NCBI GenBank assembly: GCA_963722295.1 | Contig: CAVRLB010000002.1 | Location: forward strand, 248,001-312,000 | Length of the DNA stretch: 64,000 nucleotides | Direction: 5' to 3' | Source: Brooklawnia sp032229645 | Lineage (GTDB): Bacteria; Actinomycetota; Actinomycetes; Propionibacteriales; Propionibacteriaceae | Shown: one piece after another, positions 8,523-14,843 of the stretch | Layout: each line of letters begins with the position of its first letter | Numbering within the stretch: position 1 is the first letter of the stretch | Made by a program: the position numbers and the translations under genes | Notes under the pieces: generated by a model | Seen by the model: only the letters and a program-made list of their open reading frames with translations | The model's database searches: none | Told to the model about the DNA's origin: nothing

Positions 8523-10106
8523 ATGGTACGCAAGATCAAGGCGAAGCTGGTGCTTCGTCTTCGTTCGGAGGGGCTCTCGCGCCGGCAGATCGCCGCGCAG
8601 GGCATGTCCAGGCACTCGGTCGACGCGGTCATTGTCGCCGCCGATGCGGAAGGCATCAGTTACGACGACGTCGCTGGTATCGCGGAGGCGGACGTGTATG
8701 CGCGGTTGTTCCCTGGGCGTGGTGAGCGGGAGAGCGTGTATGCGCAGCCGGAGTGGGACGAGGTTCATCGGGAACTCGCGAGGGTCGGGGTGACGCTGAG
8801 GCTGCTGCATGGCGAGTACAAGGACCGGTGCGCGGCGGCGGGGTCGCCGGCGATGGGGTACGACCGGTTCTGCAAGTCGTATCAGCAGCACCTCGATGTC
8901 GCTGGGCTCGTCTCCAGGGTCGGTCACAAGGCGGGCCAGTCGGTCGAGGTCGACTGGTCGGGCAAGACGATGATCCTCACCGATGCTGGCACGGGCGCGC
9001 AGACGAGGGTGTTCTTGTTCGTCGCCTGCCTGCCGTTCTCCCGGTTCGCGTTCGTCGAGCCGGCGCTGGATATGAAGCAGGATGCGTGGCTTCGCGCGCA
9101 CGTGGCGATGTTCGACTGGTTCGGTGGGAGCGTCCCGAGGGTCGTTCCCGACAACCTCAAGACTGGTGTGATCTCTCACCCGGCCGAGGGGGAGGTGGTT
9201 CTCAACGATGCGTATCGGGAACTCGCCTCGCACTACTCCGCGGCGGTGCTGCCGGGGCGGGTCAGGCGACCGAAAGACAAATCGAGCGTGGAGAACACCG
9301 TCGGGGTGATCGCCACGCGGGTGATCGCCGCGCTGCGGCACCGCTCGTTCGCGACGCTCCCGGCGCTTCGGGAAGCGATCTACGAGAGGGTGCGGGCGTT
9401 CAACGCCGAGTCGTTCCAGAAACGGGCGGGGTCTCGTCTGTCGGTGTTTGAAGCGGAGGAGAAGCCGCTGCTGCGGCCGCTGCCGACCGTTGCGTTCGAG
9501 ATCAGCAGATGGGTCTACGGAAGACGTGTCCGCAAGGACGGGCATGTGGTGTTCGAGAAGAACTTCTACTCCGTCCCCTACGCCCACGTCGGCGGAGCTG
9601 TTGATCTGCGCGTCACCGCGACGACGCTGGAGGCGTATGTCGGCGACCGGAGGGTGACCAGCCATCTCCTCGCCCCGGTGGGCGTGGTCAACTCTCATCG
9701 CACCCATGATGCGGACCTGCCCGACGGCCCCCAGTACCGCCAGTGGGACGCGACCAGGGTTCGGGAATGGGCTGCTCGGGTCGGTGAGCACACCACGACG
9801 GTGGTGAACCGGATCTTCGAATCGGTGCCCGTTGACGAGCAGGGTCTCGACGCCGCTTTGGCGGTGCTGCGCCTGACGCGTCGGTACTCCGCGACCAGAG
9901 TCGAAGCCGCGGCCGGTGTCGCTCTGGCATCGACGGTCCGTTCGCCGCGTTACGCGCACCTGAAGCCGATCCTCGAGACCGGGCAGGACAGCCCGCCAAC
10001 GCGACGACGGGTGAGGTTCGAACCCTCCGAGCCCGCTGGTGACAGGCCAGAGGGCTCGGCGGGTTTCGTTCGTGGGGCGGACTACTACGCGGGAGGTCTG
10101 TCATGA
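8523..10106 (+). CDS. istA: IS21-family transposase IstA
   Basis: 527 residues from ATG 8523. An N-terminal HTH (GLSRRQIAAQGMSRHSVDAV) precedes the DDE integrase core: first Asp in VEVDWSGKTMIL, second in VVPDNLKTGVI, and Glu in DKSSVENTVGVI. The C-terminal beta-barrel segment follows (VFEKNFYSVPYAHVGGAVDL). It cuts and joins IS ends together with the ATPase IstB, whose start overlaps this stop (ATGA). The upstream GTG at 8466 in the same frame is less likely because it falls among the repeated end boxes. Confidence 0.95.
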   Translation: MVRKIKAKLVLRLRSEGLSRRQIAAQGMSRHSVDAVIVAADAEGISYDDVAGIAEADVYARLFPGRGERESVYAQPEWDEVHRELARVGVTLRLLHGEYKDRCAAAGSPAMGYDRFCKSYQQHLDVAGLVSRVGHKAGQSVEVDWSGKTMILTDAGTGAQTRVFLFVACLPFSRFAFVEPALDMKQDAWLRAHVAMFDWFGGSVPRVVPDNLKTGVISHPAEGEVVLNDAYRELASHYSAAVLPGRVRRPKDKSSVENTVGVIATRVIAALRHRSFATLPALREAIYERVRAFNAESFQKRAGSRLSVFEAEEKPLLRPLPTVAFEISRWVYGRRVRKDGHVVFEKNFYSVPYAHVGGAVDLRVTATTLEAYVGDRRVTSHLLAPVGVVNSHRTHDADLPDGPQYRQWDATRVREWAARVGEHTTTVVNRIFESVPVDEQGLDAALAVLRLTRRYSATRVEAAAGVALASTVRSPRYAHLKPILETGQDSPPTRRRVRFEPSEPAGDRPEGSAGFVRGADYYAGGLS

Positions 10107-10843
10107 CGCTCATCGACAGTGAGACGAAACGGAAACTGCGAGAGATGGGAGCCACCAGCATCGTCGACGCGCTCGACGCCCAAGACGACGCCCTCACCCT
10201 CGGGATGCCGTTCGAAGAGCGCGTCCAGCTGATCGTCGATGACGCCCACGCGACCTTCACCCATTCCAAGGTCGAAGGCCTCATTCGCCGGGCCGGGCTG
10301 CGCTACCCCGATGCGGACCTGCGCAGGGTTGATCTGATCGAGCAGCGCGGCCTCGACCGGGGAGTGCTCGCCCAGCTGGGCACCTGCTCGTTCATCACCC
10401 GTCAGCAGAACATCGTGTTCCAAGGATTCACCGGATCGGGGAAGTCGTATCTCGGATCCGCAGTCGCCAAACAGGCCTGCCAGCACCGCTACCGCGCCCA
10501 CTACATCCGAATGCCCGACCTCGAAGAGACCTGGGCGGCTGCGCGCGACAAGCCCGCAGGAAGAGAGAAGTGGCTGCGGAAGTACGCGGCGTTCACGATC
10601 CTCGTGATCGACGAATGGCTCCTCGACGAACCCGACGATAACGTTCGCTCGATGCTGCTCGAGCTCCTCGAACGCCGCTACGACACCACCTCAACGGTGT
10701 TCTGCACCCAGTACGCGAAGAAAGACTGGCACCAGCGCCTCGGCGGCGGAGTCCACGCCGACGCGATCATGGACCGCATCGTCCACAACACCATCTGGAT
10801 CACCACCGGCGAACTGAACATGCGCGAACACACCGCAAGGTAA
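10103..10843 (+). CDS. istB: IS21-family helper ATPase IstB
   Basis: 246 residues. AAA+ ATPase with Walker A GFTGSGKSYL and Walker B ILVIDEWLL, and an N-terminal helical domain (KRKLREMGATSIVDAL). IstB assembles on DNA and selects the target site for IstA. It overlaps istA by 4 bases. Length matches the family (about 250). A strong hairpin follows the stop. Confidence 0.95.
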   Translation: MTLIDSETKRKLREMGATSIVDALDAQDDALTLGMPFEERVQLIVDDAHATFTHSKVEGLIRRAGLRYPDADLRRVDLIEQRGLDRGVLAQLGTCSFITRQQNIVFQGFTGSGKSYLGSAVAKQACQHRYRAHYIRMPDLEETWAAARDKPAGREKWLRKYAAFTILVIDEWLLDEPDDNVRSMLLELLERRYDTTSTVFCTQYAKKDWHQRLGGGVHADAIMDRIVHNTIWITTGELNMREHTAR

Positions 10844-10844
10844 A

Positions 10845-10892
10845 CGTCGTGTCGGTGAGCGACCGGCGACCCCGGCGCTCACCGACACGACG
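10845..10892 (+). terminator. 17-bp perfect stem-loop after istB
   Basis: Arms 10845-10861 and 10876-10892 are perfectly complementary over 17 bases with a 14-base loop, starting two bases after the istB stop codon. There is no T-run, so it is either a factor-independent terminator of the actinobacterial no-U type or a protective hairpin against read-through from outside the element. It lies inside the IS right end. Confidence 0.6.
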
Positions 10893-10966
10893 AACCGGCG
10901 CTCAACCGCAATAACGAGTGGCGCTCAACCGCAATACTCACCGGCGCTCACGCCGCCGAATACTCA

Positions 10967-11173
10967 CTTCGGTTCTGCGCGGGGCGATTCCGCATGCGAG
11001 ACCGCGTTCGAGCCCAGAGCTCTCAGCGTCGCTGAGAGAAATTGACCTTGGCTTGCTCCCCTGCCCGGGAGGCATCCGGGCTGTGGCGTTCACACGACTT
11101 CCTCTCTACACACTGTGGCCTCACAACGCCAAGACACAGCCCCGTATCCCGAGTTCAGCAGAGCACGGCAGCA
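10967..11173. other. gene-free stretch right of IS21
   Basis: The first 6 bases are the IS21 target duplication. The rest would have been contiguous with the promoter side of the 8301 antitoxin before insertion. It contains a GCTCTCAGCGTCGCTGAGAG inverted repeat (about 11020-11039) and no open frame that looks coding. Confidence 0.4.
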
Positions 11174-11371
11174 TCACGCAACGACCTGTTCGGCTTCTGG
11201 CGCGAACTGTTGGTCGATCCAGGCGAGCACGTCGGATTCCCGGTACATGACACGGCGTTCGAGCTTGCCAGATTTGGGGCCTTTGCCGCAGTGCCGGAAC
11301 CAGCGGAGCGTGGCTTCCGATAGCCTAGTGGGCTCGGCGACCTCGGTAATGGTGAGTACTTTGTCGTTCAT
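11174..11371 (-). CDS. small HTH (MerR/excisionase-type) DNA-binding protein, copy 1
   Basis: 65 residues, MNDKVLTITEVAEPTRLSEA then TLRWFRHCGKGPKSG and RRVMYRESDVLAWIDQQF, the winged-helix fold of excisionase-like proteins. A near-identical paralogue is at 25109-25306. In copy 1 the first helix has EPTRLSE where copy 2 has ELTRLPE; the inserted proline may weaken the HTH. Such proteins act as Xis-type architectural factors or as regulators in plasmids. The start overlaps the stop of the 29-codon frame upstream. Confidence 0.75.
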   Translation of the reverse strand: MNDKVLTITEVAEPTRLSEATLRWFRHCGKGPKSGKLERRVMYRESDVLAWIDQQFAPEAEQVVA

Positions 11372-11457
11372 GATCGTCCTCCTGTGGTGATGGTTTCGGG
11401 CACATCTATAAGAAGGCCGGGATCGCGGTAGGAAACCGCTGAAAGCTGAGCCGTCAT
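11368..11457 (-). pseudogene. internally deleted 29-codon remnant of the 25303-25569 gene
   Basis: The frame from ATG 11457 reads MTAQLSAVSYRDP, then GLLIDVPETITTGGRS, and stops overlapping the HTH gene start. Both ends match the intact paralogue at 25303-25569 (which starts MTTQLPVASR and ends VSETITTGGRS), but the central 60 or so codons are missing. The reading frame survives the deletion, so translation may still couple to the HTH gene. Confidence 0.5.
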
Positions 11458-11485
11458 GGTCTTCTCCTCAGTCGTCGATCACCCA

Positions 11486-11752
11486 TTACGGACCGTAGTA
11501 GCAGGTGGGATCAGTGGACAGTTCAAAGCTCGATTCGGGACCGGGATCGGCCATACCGAGCGCGATGTCCTGACGCATCTCCCCGTATCTACGTATCTCA
11601 CGCGCCATCCCCGCCCGCTCGGCATCGCTGAGCTCAAGCCGATACTCACCATCCTTGAATGGCTGGGTGGGCACAGCCTGCTCACGAGCGGGTTCGCGAT
11701 CAGGCCGAGTGTTTTCCCCGGACTCTGTGTGGTCGTGTGATGCTGTCATCAT
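11486..11752 (-). pseudogene. truncated copy of the 34908-35597 plasmid gene
   Basis: 88 residues, of which YRLELSDAERAGMAREIRRY, GEMRQDIALGMADPGPES and SFELSTDPTCYYG align with the N-terminal third of the 229-residue protein at 34908-35597 (YRLDLTDAERTGLVGELRRY...). It ends abruptly after CYYGP, where the paralogue continues with SLWVIDEVIERAERQ. About 140 C-terminal residues are lost. The upstream regulatory element (11784-11814) is preserved. Confidence 0.6.
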
Positions 11753-11783
11753 TGGCCTCGTTTTCGATAGATGTGGTCAACCT

Positions 11784-11814
11784 CCACAAGTGCAATGGAG
11801 AACCGCTCCTGCTC
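11784..11814 (-). promoter_or_regulatory. shared plasmid upstream element (GAGCAGGA-N16-CTTGTGG), site 1
   Basis: On the minus strand GAGCAGGA (11814-11807), 16 bases, then CTTGTGG (11790-11784), about 30 bases before the start of the truncated gene at 11752. Identical architecture occurs at five other strong sites in this window, all just upstream of plasmid-type genes. Confidence 0.6.
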
Positions 11815-11864
11815 GACTCCGCCCAGCCGAACTCCTGATCAACACCTACTGATGGGTTACCGTG

Positions 11865-11898
11865 TTTACTTCTGATGCACGGTTCACATAAAATGAAC
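11865..11898 (+). promoter_or_regulatory. leaderless promoter and palindromic operator of the AbiEi gene
   Basis: TTTACT (11865-11870), an 18-base spacer and TAAAAT (11889-11894) form a sigma-A-type promoter whose -10 ends 6 bases before ATG 11901, the leaderless spacing. The inverted repeat GTTCA-N7-TGAAC (11882-11898) embraces the -10 and would let a bound repressor block transcription; AbiEi proteins are known autoregulators. The same palindrome and -10 recur at 35719-35735. Confidence 0.65.
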
Positions 11899-11900
11899 GC

Positions 11901-12869
11901 ATGTGGGAAATGAACGTTCTGGAGCAGATTGTGCAACAAGCGCACCGACTGGCGTTACAGGTCCATCAGCGCGCCGACGGCCAGAACCTGGTTACCGAAG
12001 CCGATGATCGGGGTGGCCTTGCTCTAATCACTATCGATGAACCACAAGCAAGCATCGGCCCGCACGAATGGGAACGCCTGCAAACCGCCCATCCCGAAGG
12101 CGTGATCATCGGGCAACGCTACGTGAACGCGCGCCAGGCCGAACGGTACCGGCAGCTCGGAATTCCCTACCTTGATGCCGCAGGAAACGCGTGGCTCGAT
12201 TTCGATGGGATCAAGGTGTGGGTCGAAGGCAAACCGCCAGTGGCCAAGCCCGTGTCCCGGGCGCCACTACCCAGGGCGTTCACCAAAACGGGTGCCAAAC
12301 TGGTCTTCGTCCTACTCGTGGACGATGAGTACGTCACCGCCTCGATGCGCACCCTCGCCGAAGCAGCGAATATGTCCCTTGGCGCGGTGCAGCAGGCGAT
12401 GCGCGATCTCGGCCACCGCGGCTACCTGGACGGCCCTCCCCCCAATCGAACCGGGCTGCGCCATCGCGACGACATGATCACCCAATGGACGATGGCGTTC
12501 ACCAACCGGCTGCTACCCACTCTGGCAACCAGGCACGTCACCGGGCCCGCGCCCGAACGATGGCCCGCGCTATTGGATAACAGCGGCGTCGGCACGATCG
12601 CGGGCGAGGCCAGCCAACCGACGCTGATCCGGGCCACCACCACGACCATCTACGGCACGCCGCCCTGGGCAGAGCTCACCCAAATCTGTAAACTGCGTCC
12701 AGCCCCGGACGACGCGAACGTGATCTTGCGGGAACGATTCTGGAACGAAGACCTCCTCCACATCGGCACCCGCGCACCAGCCCTGCTCGACTACGCCGAA
12801 CTCATCGCCAGCGGCGACCCCCGCCAACGCGAGATCGCCAACGAACTCCGCGCCGACCACCAGATCTGA
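11901..12869 (+). CDS. type IV TA system AbiEi-family antitoxin/regulator
   Basis: 322 residues. The central region VIIGQRYVNARQAERYRQLG followed by IPYLDAAGNAWLDFDGIKVW and VEGKPP is characteristic of AbiEi_2-type proteins. A winged-helix segment follows (ASMRTLAEAANMSLGAVQQA). AbiEi represses its own operon and neutralises AbiEii, a nucleotidyltransferase that causes abortive phage infection. No AbiEii gene follows; only a putative AbiEii fragment exists at 7620-7766. ATG 11901 is preferred over ATG 11910 because the -10 hexamer ends six bases before it. It may now serve only as a regulator. Confidence 0.75.
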   Translation: MWEMNVLEQIVQQAHRLALQVHQRADGQNLVTEADDRGGLALITIDEPQASIGPHEWERLQTAHPEGVIIGQRYVNARQAERYRQLGIPYLDAAGNAWLDFDGIKVWVEGKPPVAKPVSRAPLPRAFTKTGAKLVFVLLVDDEYVTASMRTLAEAANMSLGAVQQAMRDLGHRGYLDGPPPNRTGLRHRDDMITQWTMAFTNRLLPTLATRHVTGPAPERWPALLDNSGVGTIAGEASQPTLIRATTTTIYGTPPWAELTQICKLRPAPDDANVILRERFWNEDLLHIGTRAPALLDYAELIASGDPRQREIANELRADHQI

Positions 12870-12966
12870 CGATCACGCCGGAACCAGGTATCGGGGAGCC
12901 GATTTCGTGGTTTGTGGATCTTGAGCTGAAACATCATCATGCGAGGCAACGGGAGTCAGCGCCTCG

Positions 12967-12995
12967 TTGCGCGTAGACCCTACAAGTTCTACACT
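12967..12995 (+). promoter_or_regulatory. promoter of the higBA remnant
   Basis: TTGCGC (12967-12972), 17-base spacer, TACACT (12990-12995), then exactly 6 bases to ATG 13002: a well-formed leaderless sigma-A promoter. Confidence 0.7.
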
Positions 12996-13001
12996 TGCGT
13001 C

Positions 13002-13203
13002 ATGTGGAACGCTGACGTCACGCTGATCGTTGATTGGATGGCGTCATTGGACGAACGCTCACGCACGCAAGTCGTTGCTGCGATCGAGTTGCTGCAAGAC
13101 CTTGGACCGCAACTGGGACGACCAATGGTACCAAAAGAACATCCCGATAGCGGATGACCTTTTCGACGCACACCTGAAGAAGCTGAAAGGAGACAGACGA
13201 TGA
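13002..13203 (+). pseudogene. HigB-type toxin gene with an internal deletion
   Basis: The first frame reads MWNADVTLIVDWMASLDERS, then VVAAIELLQDLGPQLGRP, the N-terminus of HigB/RelE toxins, but runs into TGA at 13155-13157. The family's C-terminus reads in another frame just there: NWDDQWYQKNIPIADDLFDA then HLKKLKG, ending at TGA 13201-13203 and overlapping the antitoxin start. The central core, with the catalytic strands (LKELRPG.. region), is absent, so roughly 35-40 codons were deleted and the frame lost. The toxin should be inactive. Confidence 0.75.
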
Positions 13204-13499
13204 AGCTGGAAGACTACCTGGCTGAGCACCCGATAGATCGAGCCGCAGTCGATGCGGAGAAAACCCGCTTGCTCGCCGAAGTGCGCGCCTATCGACTTCG
13301 CGAACTCCGAGAACAAGCAGGATTGACACAAACCGAACTTGCCGACCGTATTGGAATCGGCCAACGGCAAGTCTCGAAGATCGAACACGGCGATCTTGAC
13401 AACACAAAGATCGGAACAGTGCGCCGCTACCTCGAAGCAGTCGGAGGCGAACTCGCCATCGAATACGTCCTCGGAGACTCCCGCATTCAGGTCAGCTGA
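13200..13499 (+). CDS. higA: HigA-type XRE-family antitoxin (now orphan)
   Basis: 99 residues with an HTH_3 domain: LREQAGLTQTELADRIGIGQ, then RQVSKIEHGDLDNTKIGTVR and YLEAVGGELAIEYVLGD. It binds operator DNA and would neutralise HigB. The start overlaps the stop of the deleted toxin gene (ATGA). The gene itself looks intact, so it may persist as an autoregulator or protect against homologous toxins elsewhere. Confidence 0.85.
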   Translation: MKLEDYLAEHPIDRAAVDAEKTRLLAEVRAYRLRELREQAGLTQTELADRIGIGQRQVSKIEHGDLDNTKIGTVRRYLEAVGGELAIEYVLGDSRIQVS

Positions 13500-13657
13500 A
13501 CCGAATCAGTCTCCCGGGGCAAGCTTCTTTTGGGTAAGCACGCTCCGCAGTCTCCATCCCGCCACATACCCACGAACCGCAGCCTCATCAACAGCCCGCG
13601 CCCGCATTGGAATCCTCGTGCTAACGCGGACTGCAGGGACTCAAGCTCGGTGAGACC

Positions 13658-13663
13658 TATGCT
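13658..13663 (+). promoter_or_regulatory. -10 element of the 13670-17654 operon
   Basis: TATGCT ends 6 bases before the GTG start at 13670, the leaderless spacing seen for several cargo genes in this window. No good -35 is visible. Confidence 0.45.
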
Positions 13664-13669
13664 GACTCT

Positions 13670-14842
13670 GTGTATCCACCGCCAGCCGGACCGAATCTGA
13701 CCGCTGAGCAGCGTCGGGAACTTGACGACACTTTTCTGTCTTCGGATCCGTTTCAGTACTTCAGCGCGCGTACTGGGATGCTTCTACATTGGGAGGAGCG
13801 CAGCTCGGTTATTCCAGAAGCTGCGTCTTCGCTGAATGTCAGCATCGGCTCGGAGAACTCGACTAGTAGTCGAGCGGGCCTCAGGCGTTTGCTTGGTCAA
13901 ACTGCGGATTCGTTCCCCGGAATTGCAGCCACGTCCGTTACCGGTCAAATCGCGACAGATGCCTACGCCTTGCGGCACCACGCCGCCGAGTCCCTCGTAC
14001 GACTCGCCAACGCCCTCTTGGCAAATTCCGATAGGAGCGATATGTGTATCTGGGAGGCTCTATCGACCGGGCCTATCCAGATCAACCAGACGGTCGCTCA
14101 GTTGCGCGCGTCACTTTCATCTCCAGACGCCTCTGGATTGTTCACTCAATTGGTAATCCGAGAGCAGGATCTGAAGGATGGGATCACCGAAGCTCACGTC
14201 GCAGCAGCATCTAGCGTCTTTGGAGCATGGCTGGAATTCGCAATCAGCCTTCTCGCGAGCCACGATCGTCAACTTGATGCCGCCCACAACAAGATCAAGC
14301 ATGGACTTGCGGTGCGCACCCGCGACGACCTCCTACTTGCTTTCACAACGGTTCCGCCCAACAAGGATGGAACGATTCCTCTGAGTGGAACAACCGGACC
14401 GAATGTCATCAATATTCTCGATCGTCCGGTTATCGAGGTTCTCGCGCAGGCACCGAAAGCAAACGGCCATCGCCAAGGCCTGGAGCTGACCCAGTTGAGG
14501 ATCGATATTGCTGAGGTGCTCGCCGAGGCGTACATGCTCGCTTGGGCTCACGGAGCCATCTTTCACGTCGCGGCTGCGAAACATTTCGAAGGTCGACCAG
14601 GCTTTCCTGAATACTTGCATGCTCCCAACCATCCCGGCTATCCGCTCAAGGGTCCGCGTCCAGAGCACATCTCCACGAACGGCCCGATTGCAATGAGATT
14701 CCCGCTCACTTCGCCGCCCGGCGGAGGACCGTGCCAACGACCGACAGCACTTCTATTTCGGGATTCCCTGATTACGATGACGATCACGGGCTCTCCCATA
14801 CGCAATGCGACAATCGTCGCCGACGAAGAGCCGGAGGAATAA
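13670..14842 (+). CDS. unrecognised protein, first gene of a putative two-gene defence operon
   Basis: 390 residues from GTG 13670. I do not recognise the family. It appears mainly helical up to about residue 300, with the motif AHNKIKHGL (about 205-213) after a long amphipathic stretch; an H-N-K-I-K-H pattern is reminiscent of HEPN-like helical ribonucleases, but this is a weak hint. The C-terminal 100 residues are proline-rich, then beta-like (LITMTITGSPIRN). No signal peptide or membrane segment. The stop at 14842 lies one base before the next gene, whose ribosome site GGAGGA is inside this frame, so the two are one operon. Codon usage is less GC-biased than the flanking plasmid genes, consistent with separate origin. 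Confidence 0.75.
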   Translation: MYPPPAGPNLTAEQRRELDDTFLSSDPFQYFSARTGMLLHWEERSSVIPEAASSLNVSIGSENSTSSRAGLRRLLGQTADSFPGIAATSVTGQIATDAYALRHHAAESLVRLANALLANSDRSDMCIWEALSTGPIQINQTVAQLRASLSSPDASGLFTQLVIREQDLKDGITEAHVAAASSVFGAWLEFAISLLASHDRQLDAAHNKIKHGLAVRTRDDLLLAFTTVPPNKDGTIPLSGTTGPNVINILDRPVIEVLAQAPKANGHRQGLELTQLRIDIAEVLAEAYMLAWAHGAIFHVAAAKHFEGRPGFPEYLHAPNHPGYPLKGPRPEHISTNGPIAMRFPLTSPPGGGPCQRPTALLFRDSLITMTITGSPIRNATIVADEEPEE

Positions 14843-14843
14843 A

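Larger units (their letters stand above)
8359..10966 (+). mobile_element. complete IS21-family insertion sequence with 6-bp target duplication
   Basis: Terminal inverted repeats begin TGAGTATTCGG at 8359-8369 and end with its complement at 10956-10966, each followed inward by a GAGCGCC box. The element is flanked by direct CTTCGG repeats (8353-8358 and 10967-10972), a 6-bp target duplication. Further GAGCGCC boxes, including the pair GTTATTGCGG-N-TGAGCGCCAC near both ends, are the multiple transposase sites usual in IS21 elements. It contains istA and istB. It looks intact and recent. Confidence 0.93.
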
